64,000 bases of DNA, taken from the NCBI RefSeq assembly GCF_019431355.1, contig NZ_CP080269.1, positions 3,128,501 through 3,192,500 on the forward strand. The letters are read 5' to 3'. The notes beneath the pieces are model-generated. The model did no database searches. It saw only the letters and a list, made by a program, of their open reading frames with translations, and was not told the DNA's origin. Position numbers and translations under genes: made by a program. Source of the DNA: Paenibacillus sp. R14(2021). GTDB lineage: Bacteria > Bacillota > Bacilli > Paenibacillales > Paenibacillaceae. Of the stretch, positions 43,334 to 52,076 are shown piece by piece; positions within the stretch are counted from its first letter, which is position 1; every line of letters starts with the position of its first letter.

Positions 43334-43570
43334 TCAGGCCTGGGTAAACACGAATTTCGAAAACATCTTCGCTGGATGGAATGAAATACCATCAAACAGC
43401 TGCTTCCACCATTCATAGCCCAAATCCTTCTCAATGACAAAGAAATGTTCGAAGATGGCCTCTCCGCGCTCCGGCTTCAAACGTGCTTGCGCCGCCCAAA
43501 CGTCCAGCAGTTCATCCAGTCTCTGTTCCGCAGCAATAGGCAGCGAACGCCAGTCCGTTTCGTTATTCAC
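43334..43570 (-). CDS. Small conserved-looking protein downstream of an ECF sigma factor
   Basis: The gene starts with GTG at 43570 behind GGAGGG, overlapping the sigma-factor stop by 8 bp. The 78-residue soluble product is rich in acidic and aromatic residues (EQRLDELLDVWAAQARLKPERGEAIFEHF, DLGYEWWKQLFDG). No membrane segment is seen, so it is not a classical membrane anti-sigma factor. I do not know the family. The tight coupling suggests it works with the sigma factor. Confidence 0.65.
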   Translation of the reverse strand: MNNETDWRSLPIAAEQRLDELLDVWAAQARLKPERGEAIFEHFFVIEKDLGYEWWKQLFDGISFHPAKMFSKFVFTQA

Positions 43571-44108
43571 GGGTCGCCCTCCTTCCTAATGTGTCCTCGG
43601 ATTCTAGCAATCCCAGCCGTCTGGCGAGGAGCCCGCGGGCTTGAGACAGCTTATAGCGCACTGTTCCGGCGGGCATGCCGAGCGCAGCACCGATCTCATT
43701 GCTGTTCATCCCGCCGACGGCCTTCATCGTGAGCATGTACCTGAGCTCCTCCGGCAAACCGCGGATGGCCGTCTCCAGCTCGTCAACCTGCTCGCGCACC
43801 GCCAAGAGCGAAGACAAATCTCCAGTGGAAATGCCCTGGTACTCGCTCTGGATCCTGCTCTCCATCTTCTTCCGGCTGGCGGAATTGCGGTAGTAGTCCT
43901 TCGCCCGGTTCGCCGCAATGGAAAATATCCAGTACAGCCGCTGGTCCTCGGGAATCCGTTCGACGGTTTCTATCCGGTTCCATATGCGAAGAAACACATC
44001 ATGCAGCAGATCCTCGGCTTCCGACTTGCTGCTGGTTCGCCCCAGCAGGTACGCATAGACTTGATTGGCATAGCCGCAATACATCGTATGGAACAACTGC
44101 TGCTTCAT
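43563..44108 (-). CDS. ECF-type RNA polymerase sigma factor
   Basis: The 181-residue protein has sigma region 2 (YANQVYAYLLGRTSSKSEAEDLLHDVFLRIWNRI, about 12-45, then RLYWIFSIAANRAKDYYR) and region 4 (IRGLPEELRYMLTMKAVGGMNSNEIGAALGMPAGTVRYKLSQAR, about 115-160). It directs RNA polymerase to a small regulon. It starts two bases after the upstream gene's stop and has only a weak ribosome site, so translation is coupled. No membrane anti-sigma gene is adjacent; control must come from the two unknown partners or from elsewhere. It has no long C-terminal extension. Confidence 0.92.
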   Translation of the reverse strand: MKQQLFHTMYCGYANQVYAYLLGRTSSKSEAEDLLHDVFLRIWNRIETVERIPEDQRLYWIFSIAANRAKDYYRNSASRKKMESRIQSEYQGISTGDLSSLLAVREQVDELETAIRGLPEELRYMLTMKAVGGMNSNEIGAALGMPAGTVRYKLSQARGLLARRLGLLESEDTLGRRATRE

Positions 44109-44110
44109 CG

Positions 44111-44815
44111 TTAGCTTTGAATCGCTGTCGTGTCTTTAGCGCTGATCGAACCTAATTTCGTGACGGCCAGATATTGGAGCAGCGGGACCAGCTCCTTCGG
44201 CGCTTTCAGATCACCGATCAAGACGATTTCCGATACCTTCTGCTTCAGCGTCGCCGCATCGACATCCGCATCGAGTTCGAACGACCCGATCAGCACCATC
44301 GCCAGCTTGTCGTCGATGAAGTCGAAGAACGCCTTGGAGAAGGTGTCCTCCCCAATGAACAGCCTCGGCGTCTCCGCCGAATAGTACGCGATTTGACCCA
44401 CCAACCGCGTGACGGCGGCGGCCAAGTCGTTTTCTGCTTTTTTCGGAGCAATCAATTGACCGACCACGATAACTTCCTTGAAACCTACCTGCTCGATCAT
44501 CGAAGTGAGCACAATTTGTCCCGAGATGACCAGAATGTCTTGAGGCGATCCTTGACGGTTCGCAAATAAATCGCCGCTCACCGTAACCTGGCCGGTCACC
44601 ATTTTGACTTTTCCTTCTGTCGATGGAAGCGTAATCGTCATGCCGACGTTCCTCTGTGGAATGCTCAGCAATGCGCCGCTCAGCGATTCAGTCACCAGAA
44701 TAAGGCCGACGTTTTGAATGAGCGTCACGGCTTCCAAAGCTTCGGGCTTTATTTCTATTAATTCAAGCACACCTACGTTCTCGATGACAGTTCCCGTTTC
44801 TTGTACCTCTTCCAT
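44111..44815 (-). CDS. Unknown repetitive beta-rich protein in ECF sigma operon
   Basis: The 234-residue product has no signal peptide or membrane span. It is built of repeated hydrophobic strands ending in small turns: TVIENVGVLELI, VTVSGDLFA, LVISGQIVL, VIVVGQLIAP, MVLIGSFEL and IVLIGDLKAP. This suggests a beta-helix or bactofilin-like solenoid, though I do not recognise a known family. GGAGGA lies nine bases before the ATG. It is the first gene of the ECF operon, so it may sense a signal or scaffold the sigma factor. That is inference. Confidence 0.7.
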   Translation of the reverse strand: MEEVQETGTVIENVGVLELIEIKPEALEAVTLIQNVGLILVTESLSGALLSIPQRNVGMTITLPSTEGKVKMVTGQVTVSGDLFANRQGSPQDILVISGQIVLTSMIEQVGFKEVIVVGQLIAPKKAENDLAAAVTRLVGQIAYYSAETPRLFIGEDTFSKAFFDFIDDKLAMVLIGSFELDADVDAATLKQKVSEIVLIGDLKAPKELVPLLQYLAVTKLGSISAKDTTAIQS

Positions 44816-44865
44816 TGCAATTCCTCCCATACCCTATTGAATTGCCGTACATAATAGAAAACGCA

Positions 44866-44890
44866 CCAACTCGTGAAGTGTTGGGGTGAA
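44866..44890 (-). terminator. Possible weak terminator between uvrA-like gene and ECF operon
   Basis: On the minus strand CCAAC-ACTTCACGA-GTTGG is followed by TGCGTTTTC. The stem is short, so read-through from the uvrA-like gene into the ECF operon is possible. Confidence 0.35.
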
Positions 44891-44901
44891 TGAAGAACGG
44901 C

Positions 44902-47823
44902 TTAAGCGTTCGTTTGCGGCACCTGCTGCCAATACCGATTATCCGTCACTAACACGGATTTCAAGAAACGCCCGGTATGCGACGCAGCGACTGCTGCCAC
45001 CTGCTCCGGCGTACCCTGTGCGACGACGGTTCCTCCGTCTTTACCTCCATCCGGCCCCATATCGATTACATAATCGGACACTTTAATGACGTCCAAATGA
45101 TGCTCGATGACAAGCACGGAATGTCCGTTGTCCACCAGCTGGTTCATGCAGTCGATCAGCTTCTGAATATCGTGCAGGTGCAGCCCGGTCGTCGGTTCGT
45201 CGAGAATATACAGGTTATGCGAGCCTCGCTTCAGCTTGCTGATCTCCGTCGCCAGCTTTATTCGCTGCGCTTCGCCGCCGGAGAGCGTCGTGGACGATTG
45301 GCCGAGCTTGAGGTAGCCGAGGCCCAGCTGATGGAGCACGTTCAATTTGTGCACAACGTACGGCTGCCCGCTGAAAAACGATACCGCCTCCTCGATGCTC
45401 ATATCGAGCACCTGTGCGATGTTCTTCCCGTTTAACGTCACTTCCAGCACGTCATTGTTGAACCGGGCTCCTTTACAGGATGGGCACACCGATTCAATGT
45501 CGGGCATGAACTGAAGCTGCGTTGTGACAATACCTTCGCCCTGGCAATGCTCGCAGCGGCCGCTTTTCTGATTGAAGCTGAATTCGTTCTTGCCGAGTCC
45601 GCGTGCGCCCGCCTCCTCTGTTTCCGCGAACAGCTCGCGGATTCGGTCGAAGAACCCGACGTACGTCGCTGGATTAGAGCGCGTGCTCCGGCCGATCGGC
45701 GACTGGTCGATGTTGATGATGCCCGTCAAGTGTTCGAAGCCTTCGATCGAATCATGCTCGCCCGGCACAATCCGCTGGTCATGAAAATGGGCATACAGCT
45801 GCTTGTACAGTACCTCGTTAATCAGCGTGCTTTTGCCGGAGCCGGAAACGCCGGTCACGCAGGTCATGACGCCAAGGGGAATACTCACGCTCACGTGACG
45901 AAGATTGTTTGCTCTCGCACCCTTGATACGCAGCGCCAAGCCAGAAGGCGTTCTCCGCTGGGCAGGCACGTCAATGCGCCTTGCGCCGGAGAGGAAGGCG
46001 CCGGTCAGCGATTCCTTCGTCCGCCGCAGCTGTGCGGCCGTACCCTGCGCGATGATCCGGCCGCCGTGGTCGCCAGGCCCAGGTCCGATTTCGATGATAT
46101 GATCCGCGCTGAGCATCGTATCAATATCGTGCTCGACGACGATGATCGTGTTGCCGATGTCGCGCAGCTTTTGAAGTGTCTGCACGATCCTGGCGCTGTC
46201 CCTGGCATGCAGTCCGATGCTCGGTTCATCAAGCACATAGAGCATCCCCATTAGACCGGAGCTGATCTGCGTGGACAAACGGATACGCTGCGCCTCTCCG
46301 CCCGATATCGTGTCCGATCTTCGGCCCAAATTCAAATACTCGAGCCCGATATCGATGAGCAGCGCAAGCCTCGACTGGATTTCTCCGGCGATTTGCCCGG
46401 CCACCTGCCTCTTCTCTTCCGAAAATGCGGCGCGGTCCAAGAACGTTTGCAGCTCCTTCAGCGGCACGCTGCACAGCTCATGAATATCCCGGCCGCCGAT
46501 ACGCACGCAAAACCGCTGGGATTTGAGCTTCTTGCCGTCGCAGTCCGGACACGTATGCTCGACCATCACCCTTTTGAAGAAGTCACTGTCCCCGCCGCCG
46601 TTTCCGCCTCTCTTCTTCACATGCCACTTGTACCACCGGTTCACCTCGCTCACGAGTCCGCCGTACTTTCGCGGCTTGCCGGCTTGACTCTGGGCGTGAC
46701 GAGGATGATCTTCCGTCACTAGAATCGGAAACGGCTCGCCCCGGGTGCCGTGAAATAATCGATCGACGAAGTCTTCCGGCAATTCGCGAAACGGGGTGTC
46801 GAGGCTGTGTCCGTAGTGCGCGAATAGGCTGTGGAAGAGCATGCCCCGGTACGATTTCTTCGTACTGGGGCCGTATATATTGTGGTCGAGCGCGCCCTTG
46901 CTGACGCTTTTCTCCGGGCTCTTGACCAAAAACCGCTTCTCTGTCCGCATGTAGGTGCCGATTCCCCCGCATGTCCGGCACGCGCTGCCCGGATCGTTGA
47001 AGGAGAAATAAGACGGATGCAGCTCTCCGATCACAAGATGATGCTTCGGGCAGCCGAAATTCCGGTAAAACGCGTCCATGTCGATCGGCTTGTCTCCGCC
47101 TGCATGCGTGACCTCGAAACGGATAAAGCCTTCGCCCACCAGCTCCAAGCTGTTCTCAATTGTTTTGGTAAGCGCTTTAAAAAGCGCCGGCGTTACGACC
47201 GCCTTATCGACAATGACCTCCATCTGGTAATCCGCTTCATCGTCCAGCTCAAGCGGATCGCTCAGGTTATGAATCGTTCCGTCGATTTTGACGGAGCGGA
47301 AGCCTTTGCTCCGAATCTCGTCGAACAGCGTCTGGTAATCCTCGTCGTACAGCTTGAAGATGGGAGCAAGCACCTCGAGCTCCGTTCCCGCAGGCAAGGT
47401 CTGCACATGGTCGATCATTTGATTGACCGACTTCGCCGCGATCGGATGCTGGCAGAACGGGCAGCACGCTTCACCGGAGGAAGCAAACAAGAGCCGGAGA
47501 AAATCATACAAGTCTGTCATCGTCCCGACCGTGGAGCGCGGGTTGGCGTTCCCCTTCTTCTGCTCGATTGCGATGACCGGAGACAGACCGAACACAAAAT
47601 CGACGTCCGGCTTCTTCAACTGGTTCATGCGGCTCTTGGCGAACGTGGACAGCGATTCAAGAAAGCGGCGCTGCCCTTCGCCGTAAATGACCTCGAACGC
47701 GAGCGAGGATTTGCCGGAGCCGCTCACTCCGGTAATAACCGTCAGCTTATCCCGCGGAATGTTGACGTCGATATTTTTGAGATTGTTCTGCCTGGCGCCT
47801 CTGACCTCGATGCTTGTTTTCAT
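44902..47823 (-). CDS. UvrA-type excinuclease ATPase paralogue
   Basis: The 973-residue product has two ABC modules: Walker A GVSGSGKSS with TISGGEAQRI and VLDEPSIGLH, and Walker A GVSGSGKST with TLSGGEAQRI and ILDEPTTGLH. Zinc-type CxxC pairs appear at CPFC, CPDC, CEHC and CPSC. The region between the first Walker A and the signature diverges from housekeeping UvrA as I recall it (FEVTHAGGDKP, LPEDFVDRLFHG), so I call it a UvrA2-like paralogue. It would bind distorted or modified DNA. Such paralogues occur near antibiotic genes or as accessory repair genes. The ATG at 47823 follows AAAGGAG at a rather long distance. Confidence 0.85.
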   Translation of the reverse strand: MKTSIEVRGARQNNLKNIDVNIPRDKLTVITGVSGSGKSSLAFEVIYGEGQRRFLESLSTFAKSRMNQLKKPDVDFVFGLSPVIAIEQKKGNANPRSTVGTMTDLYDFLRLLFASSGEACCPFCQHPIAAKSVNQMIDHVQTLPAGTELEVLAPIFKLYDEDYQTLFDEIRSKGFRSVKIDGTIHNLSDPLELDDEADYQMEVIVDKAVVTPALFKALTKTIENSLELVGEGFIRFEVTHAGGDKPIDMDAFYRNFGCPKHHLVIGELHPSYFSFNDPGSACRTCGGIGTYMRTEKRFLVKSPEKSVSKGALDHNIYGPSTKKSYRGMLFHSLFAHYGHSLDTPFRELPEDFVDRLFHGTRGEPFPILVTEDHPRHAQSQAGKPRKYGGLVSEVNRWYKWHVKKRGGNGGGDSDFFKRVMVEHTCPDCDGKKLKSQRFCVRIGGRDIHELCSVPLKELQTFLDRAAFSEEKRQVAGQIAGEIQSRLALLIDIGLEYLNLGRRSDTISGGEAQRIRLSTQISSGLMGMLYVLDEPSIGLHARDSARIVQTLQKLRDIGNTIIVVEHDIDTMLSADHIIEIGPGPGDHGGRIIAQGTAAQLRRTKESLTGAFLSGARRIDVPAQRRTPSGLALRIKGARANNLRHVSVSIPLGVMTCVTGVSGSGKSTLINEVLYKQLYAHFHDQRIVPGEHDSIEGFEHLTGIINIDQSPIGRSTRSNPATYVGFFDRIRELFAETEEAGARGLGKNEFSFNQKSGRCEHCQGEGIVTTQLQFMPDIESVCPSCKGARFNNDVLEVTLNGKNIAQVLDMSIEEAVSFFSGQPYVVHKLNVLHQLGLGYLKLGQSSTTLSGGEAQRIKLATEISKLKRGSHNLYILDEPTTGLHLHDIQKLIDCMNQLVDNGHSVLVIEHHLDVIKVSDYVIDMGPDGGKDGGTVVAQGTPEQVAAVAASHTGRFLKSVLVTDNRYWQQVPQTNA

Positions 47824-47845
47824 CGCTGGAAGCCACTCCTTTGAA

Positions 47846-48784
47846 TTAGGTAAACTCGTTTTCCTCAAGCATGTAGGCCGGCTCTTCCAAATACACCCTG
47901 CTTCTTGGCGTTGCCTTCGCTTGGGCAGGGAACAGCAGCAGATAACCGCGGTTAACAAGCCAGCTGCACGCCATCTCGAGTGTCCCCGCATCGAACCTGA
48001 TGATCGTTCCCAGCTTCTCCGCCATTTCGGAGATCGAGCGGATATCCTGCTCCTGCTTCAAGTAATCGATGATCGGACGGAACAACTCCAGCTCCCGCTC
48101 CTGCACGAACTGAACGATGCGTACGAGCGCTGCTTCAACCTTCGTTTTGTCTGCCGCGCCACCGACCAGCCCGGTATATACGTTCCGAAAGAAATCCGAA
48201 TTGAACGCCATCGCCTGCTGCACCGCTTCGCGCATCGGTACTTCGCCATTGCGAATCACTTCAATTTGCGCCAGCGTATCGATCATTTTGATCATCCAAA
48301 ACGCGCTGTACAGCTCGTCTTTCTTGACGTACAGCCACTTCTCCGCTTTGGCGAGGCCGGCAAGCGCAAAACAGCCCAGCTGCAGGAGCTGAAGCTGCCG
48401 GTCACGCTCGCCGATGTAGCTGATATTTTCGAAATAATCCTCCAGCGACTTATCCTTCGTGAACAGCAGCGTCCCCCGAAGCAGATAGGAATGACTGAAC
48501 GAGGTGGACACTGATTTCTCTACCCAACGCTTGAATTCATCGCGGGTTTGGATGCTTGTGTTAATCGTGATACCGTTCTCAGAAAAACACATATCGCGCT
48601 TGACCAGCTTCTGATCATGTACAATCAGCTTCATGTCGATATCGGATTTCTCCCACACCTGGTCGTACGAAAGGCTGCCCAGCAAAATGGCGGCGATGAT
48701 CTGGTCATCGTTCCGCGCCTTCTCCACGAACGCGTGCATTGCTTCCCTGTACATGGCGTTGACTGCGGAGTTCTCCATGCTCAT
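47846..48784 (-). CDS. Nucleotidyltransferase-fold protein with C-terminal winged helix
   Basis: The 312-residue product has the polymerase-beta-type signature ILLGSLSYDQVWEKSDIDMKL (GS at 36-37, Asp48 and Asp50 as metal ligands). A long helical middle part follows (about 110-240), then a possible winged-helix segment (MAEKLGTIIRFDAGTLEMACSWLVNRGYLLLFP). Members add nucleotides to proteins, RNA or antibiotics; the target here is unknown. The ATG at 48784 has TAGGAG nine bases upstream. It lies just before the uvrA-like gene (22 bp), so both are probably co-transcribed. Confidence 0.78.
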   Translation of the reverse strand: MSMENSAVNAMYREAMHAFVEKARNDDQIIAAILLGSLSYDQVWEKSDIDMKLIVHDQKLVKRDMCFSENGITINTSIQTRDEFKRWVEKSVSTSFSHSYLLRGTLLFTKDKSLEDYFENISYIGERDRQLQLLQLGCFALAGLAKAEKWLYVKKDELYSAFWMIKMIDTLAQIEVIRNGEVPMREAVQQAMAFNSDFFRNVYTGLVGGAADKTKVEAALVRIVQFVQERELELFRPIIDYLKQEQDIRSISEMAEKLGTIIRFDAGTLEMACSWLVNRGYLLLFPAQAKATPRSRVYLEEPAYMLEENEFT

Positions 48785-48904
48785 CAACTATCACTCCTAT
48801 TTGCCGCATAGAAATGGAACAATCTGTATCAAGATGTATTCGCTAAATGATTGCAGGGTCCTGCCCGCTGGAACGGACTAGGACTCTGAATTTCACTTGA
48901 AACG

Positions 48905-49477
48905 TTACTTGGCAAGGAATGCGAGCACGCGCTTGAGCAGCAGCGCCGTCGCCTCGGCGTCATACGACGACAAGCTGCTGTCGGCGAAGTAGTGCTGATC
49001 GCCCGGGTACAAGAAGAGCTCGGCATGCTTCGCCGACGCCACGATCTCGCGCGCCGCCTCAATGTCGCCTTCACCAACGAAATAGGGATCTGCGTCCATG
49101 CCATGAATCTGCACCGGCAGGTCTACCGGCCATGGGGATCCAAACATCGACGTCGGGACGCAGGAGTAGAAGAACAGCGCGCCGCGGGTGTCTTCGCGGG
49201 TCTGGGCAAGCTTCTGTGCCGCCAATACCCCTAGCGAAAACCCAGCATAGACGATCTCTTGCGGAAGCGCGCTCGCCGCGCGTACACCGCGTTCGATGAT
49301 CGCTTCGAATCCAACCGATTGGGCGTAAGCCAGGCCGTCCTCGACTGTGTCAAACACGCAGCCTTCGAAAAGGTCGGGCAGGTGGACCGTATGCCCGGCT
49401 TCCCTAAGCTTGCCGGCGAAATCGTGCATGCCTTCAGTCAGTCCCAGTGCGTGGTGAAGCAGTAGAATTTCGGCCAT
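48905..49477 (-). CDS. Dienelactone hydrolase-family protein
   Basis: The 190-residue alpha/beta hydrolase has the nucleophile in AGFSLGV (Ser81, where true dienelactone hydrolase has Cys), the acid in HGMDADPYF and the histidine in PGDQHYFAD near residue 160. HHALGLTEGMHDFAG at the start is typical of the DLH group. It is cytosolic and would cleave lactones or esters. AGGAGG lies eight bases before the ATG. It is a single gene, and the substrate is not predictable. Confidence 0.85.
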   Translation of the reverse strand: MAEILLLHHALGLTEGMHDFAGKLREAGHTVHLPDLFEGCVFDTVEDGLAYAQSVGFEAIIERGVRAASALPQEIVYAGFSLGVLAAQKLAQTREDTRGALFFYSCVPTSMFGSPWPVDLPVQIHGMDADPYFVGEGDIEAAREIVASAKHAELFLYPGDQHYFADSSLSSYDAEATALLLKRVLAFLAK

Positions 49478-49721
49478 CTTTGTACGCCTCCTATGTAGTG
49501 CTAGAATTTATGGATTGCTGCAATGTGCTCGCTCTCAGGGAATATAGCTGCAGCACAGGTCTGAACTCGGAGACTGTTCTACTATATCATTTCCATGAAT
49601 AGCACAAAATGGATAAATAGATTCGCGCTTCTCCCAAGCACCAAAACAAATCCCCTCCGGTCGACAATGCCGAATTCATGCTAGCATGAACCCTGTTTGC
49701 ACGATCTTCCGTGAGGGGATG

Positions 49722-50180
49722 TTATTTTCCTATGGATTTTTCGTTGACCTGATGAAGCAGCTTCTTAATCGCCCCGTTCAGCACGCCGATTTCCTCTTCG
49801 GTCATCCCGCTAGCCTCAAGAAGCGACAGCGGAACGCACGTCGATTGATCTTTGAGCGAAATCCCTTTGTCGGTGATCCGGATATGCAGGACCCGCTCGT
49901 CTTCCTTCGAACGCTCCCGCCGGACAAGTCCCGCGGCTTCCATTCGTTTCAGCATCGGAGTCAGCGTGCCGGAGTCCAAGACCAACTGGTCGCCCAAATC
50001 TTTGACCGACATCGTCTCATGCTCCCATAGCGCAAGCAGCACCAGGTATTGAGGATAGGTTAAGTCCAAATCGTCGAGCAACGGCCGATACATTCGGAAA
50101 ATCGCTCTCGAGCACGCATATAACGAAAAACACAGATGAGCATCCAACGGTATATGAGGTCCCTGGTTATCGTTTTTCAT
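49722..50180 (-). CDS. MarR-family redox regulator, OhrR-type
   Basis: The 152-residue product is a winged-helix repressor of the OhrR subgroup: HLCFSLYACSRAIFRMYRPLLDDLDLTYPQYLVLLALWE, with the sensing cysteine at position 17 and the nearby Tyr, then LGDQLVLDSGTLTPMLKRMEAAGLVRRERSKEDERVLHI for DNA binding. OhrR-type proteins release DNA when the cysteine is oxidised by organic peroxide. GGAGGG lies before the ATG. It lies downstream of tpx and trxB on the same strand. The palindromes over the trxB and hydrolase promoters fit a MarR dimer, so it likely controls them. Confidence 0.88.
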   Translation of the reverse strand: MKNDNQGPHIPLDAHLCFSLYACSRAIFRMYRPLLDDLDLTYPQYLVLLALWEHETMSVKDLGDQLVLDSGTLTPMLKRMEAAGLVRRERSKEDERVLHIRITDKGISLKDQSTCVPLSLLEASGMTEEEIGVLNGAIKKLLHQVNEKSIGK

Positions 50181-50297
50181 CGAACATCCCTCCTAAACGT
50201 TTCTTCGACAACCCATCGCACTTCATATTACAGTCCCTTTTCTTAAAAAACAATGCATCGCGGAGCCGCAAGACGGAAATATGGCAAAATAAAGATT

Positions 50298-50332
50298 TAA
50301 TCCCCTTGATCATGCGCTGATCAAGGGGATTA
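50298..50332 (-). terminator. Hairpin after tpx
   Basis: TAATCCCCTTGATCA-TGCGC-TGATCAAGGGGATTA is a perfect 15-bp stem. The T-rich stretch after it on the minus strand is broken (AAATCTTTATTTTG), so termination may be partial and allow read-through to the regulator gene. Confidence 0.65.
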
Positions 50333-50384
50333 CCATCACCTTCACGCTTCATTCGCTCCTGCTCCGGTTAGGTCGAAGGATCGC

Positions 50385-50906
50385 TTACTTCGCGAGCTCG
50401 CTCAAGGCTGCCAGAGCAGCGTCGTAATTCGGATGATCCGACAGCTCGCTCAGATATTCGACGTAACGGATCGTATCGTCAGCATCGACGATAAAGATCG
50501 CGCGTTGATCCAGCTGCAGTTCTTTAATCAACACGCCATACGCCTCGCCGAAGGAACGGTGTTTATAATCCGACAAGGTGACGACGCGTTCAATGCCCGC
50601 GGTCGCGCAAAACCGGCTCTGTGCGAATGGCAAGTCGACCGAAATCGTCAATACGACCACGCCATCGCCCAGCTTCGACGCCTCTTGATTGAAACGGCGC
50701 GTTTGCGCGTCGCACACGTCAGTATCGAGCGAAGGTACGACGGAAATGAGCTTGATTTTGCCCTTGTAATCGGAAAGACTCACTTCGGTCATGAGATCCT
50801 TGTTGATGGTGAATGCGGGGGCTTGGTCTCCGACTTTCAGTTCCGGGCCTACCAGCGTGATTGGGTGTCCGCCTACTGTTGCTTTACCTGTACGTTCTTG
50901 TGTCAT
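50385..50906 (-). CDS. tpx: Thiol peroxidase Tpx
   Basis: The 173-residue atypical two-cysteine peroxiredoxin reduces hydrogen peroxide and organic peroxides using thioredoxin. The peroxidatic Cys65 is in PSLDTDVCDAQTRRF and the resolving Cys100 in AQSRFCATAGIERV. The N-terminal GHPITLVGPELKVGDQAPAF is typical. GGAGG lies eight bases before the ATG at 50906. The gene follows trxB by 55 bp, giving enzyme and reductase on one transcript. Confidence 0.95.
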   Translation of the reverse strand: MTQERTGKATVGGHPITLVGPELKVGDQAPAFTINKDLMTEVSLSDYKGKIKLISVVPSLDTDVCDAQTRRFNQEASKLGDGVVVLTISVDLPFAQSRFCATAGIERVVTLSDYKHRSFGEAYGVLIKELQLDQRAIFIVDADDTIRYVEYLSELSDHPNYDAALAALSELAK

Positions 50907-50961
50907 TAGAATTACCTCCATAAAATGATTTAGTTTGTTTGATTGGTGTTGTGCGTGCTAG

Positions 50962-51891
50962 TTACTGATGTTCGAACAAGAAGCTTTCGCAATCCAAAGC
51001 CGCTTTGCAGCCGCTGCCAGCCGATGTGATCGCCTGACGGTAAATCGAATCCATGACGTCACCGCAAGCGAATACGCCGGGAACGTTCGTACGGGAAGTA
51101 CCTGGAACGACTTCCACGTAGCCGAGCGCGTCGGTTTGGATCTGGCCGCCTAGAAATCCGGTGTTCGGACGATGGCCGATTGCAAGGAAGATCCCGTCGG
51201 TTTCCAGCACTTCTTCCTCCCCCGTCGCATTGTTGCGAACTTTGAGACCGGTCACCCCTTTGTCCCCGGACATCACTTCCAGCGGAGAAGCGTTAAGGCT
51301 CCACTCGATTTTCGCGTTTCTGCGCGCACGGTCTTGCATGATTTGAGAAGCTCTAAGCTCCTCTCTGCGATGCACGAGGCGGACCTCGGAAGCGAATCTC
51401 GTCAAGAACTGCGCCTCCTCCATCGCGGTGTCGCCGCCGCCGATAACGATGATCTTCTTGTTTCGGAAGAAAAATCCGTCGCAGGTCGCGCAAGTGCTGA
51501 CCCCTCGTCCGATATTTTCGGCTTCTCCGGGAATGCCGACCATTTTCGCGGAAGCACCGGTCGACAGGATCACCGCGTCCGCCGTTATTTCGTCGCCGCC
51601 TTCCAAGTACAATGTGAACGGACGCTTGGATAAATCCATGCGGGTTATGTACCCGGATTGAATGCGTGCACCGAATCGCTCGGCTTGCTTTCGCATATTC
51701 TCCATGAGCTCCGGCCCCGTGATCCCCTCCGGAAAACCAGGGAAATTCTCGACTTCCGTCGTTGTCGTCAGTTGTCCGCCCGGCTGCGATCCTTCAATAA
51801 TGAGCGGAGACAGGTTCGCCCGAGCCAAGTAGATCGCCGCCGTTAATCCCGCAGGACCCGTTCCAATAATGACCGTTTGATGATGCATCAT
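50962..51891 (-). CDS. trxB: Thioredoxin-disulfide reductase
   Basis: The 309-residue flavoprotein passes electrons from NADPH to thioredoxin. The FAD motif GTGPAG is at 10-15, the redox CATC at Cys134-Cys137, the NADPH motif GGGDTAMEEA follows, and GVFACGDV closes the FAD site. GGAGG lies six bases before the ATG at 51891 (51888 is also possible). It is the first gene of a trxB-tpx operon. Its promoter TTGACA-17-TATGAT carries a TTTGTnnACAAA palindrome on the -35 and another downstream of the start site, so thiol or peroxide stress is the likely signal. Confidence 0.95.
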   Translation of the reverse strand: MMHHQTVIIGTGPAGLTAAIYLARANLSPLIIEGSQPGGQLTTTTEVENFPGFPEGITGPELMENMRKQAERFGARIQSGYITRMDLSKRPFTLYLEGGDEITADAVILSTGASAKMVGIPGEAENIGRGVSTCATCDGFFFRNKKIIVIGGGDTAMEEAQFLTRFASEVRLVHRREELRASQIMQDRARRNAKIEWSLNASPLEVMSGDKGVTGLKVRNNATGEEEVLETDGIFLAIGHRPNTGFLGGQIQTDALGYVEVVPGTSRTNVPGVFACGDVMDSIYRQAITSAGSGCKAALDCESFLFEHQ

Positions 51892-51926
51892 TTTTTCCTC
51901 CTTCAGTTTCGTTTGCCCACTAATAA

Positions 51927-51938
51927 TTTGTACACAAA
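51927..51938. promoter_or_regulatory. MarR-type operator 1 (trxB leader)
   Basis: TTTGTACACAAA is a perfect palindrome, about 15 bp downstream of the predicted trxB transcription start. Confidence 0.65.
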
Positions 51939-51950
51939 CCTTATGAACCA

Positions 51951-51983
51951 ATCATATCCACTCTAATTTAGTTTGTCAACAAA
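51951..51983 (-). promoter_or_regulatory. trxB-tpx promoter with MarR-type operator 2
   Basis: On the minus strand TTGACA (51979-51974), 17 bases and TATGAT (51956-51951) form a near-consensus sigma-A promoter. The palindrome TTTGTCAACAAA (51972-51983) covers the -35. Confidence 0.8.
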
Positions 51984-52006
51984 TTAATTTTAAACAAATT
52001 AAATGC

Positions 52007-52032
52007 GACTAACGAACCTTCTTTCGTTAGTC
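52007..52032. terminator. Hairpin between the divergent redox promoters
   Basis: GACTAACGAA-CCTTCT-TTCGTTAGTC is a perfect 10-bp stem, followed on the plus strand by CGCTTTTGC. No gene ends here. It may insulate the two promoters or belong to a short RNA. Confidence 0.45.
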
Positions 52033-52076
52033 CGCTTTTGCACGCATATATAGAAGAAATAAAATAACCTAATTAG

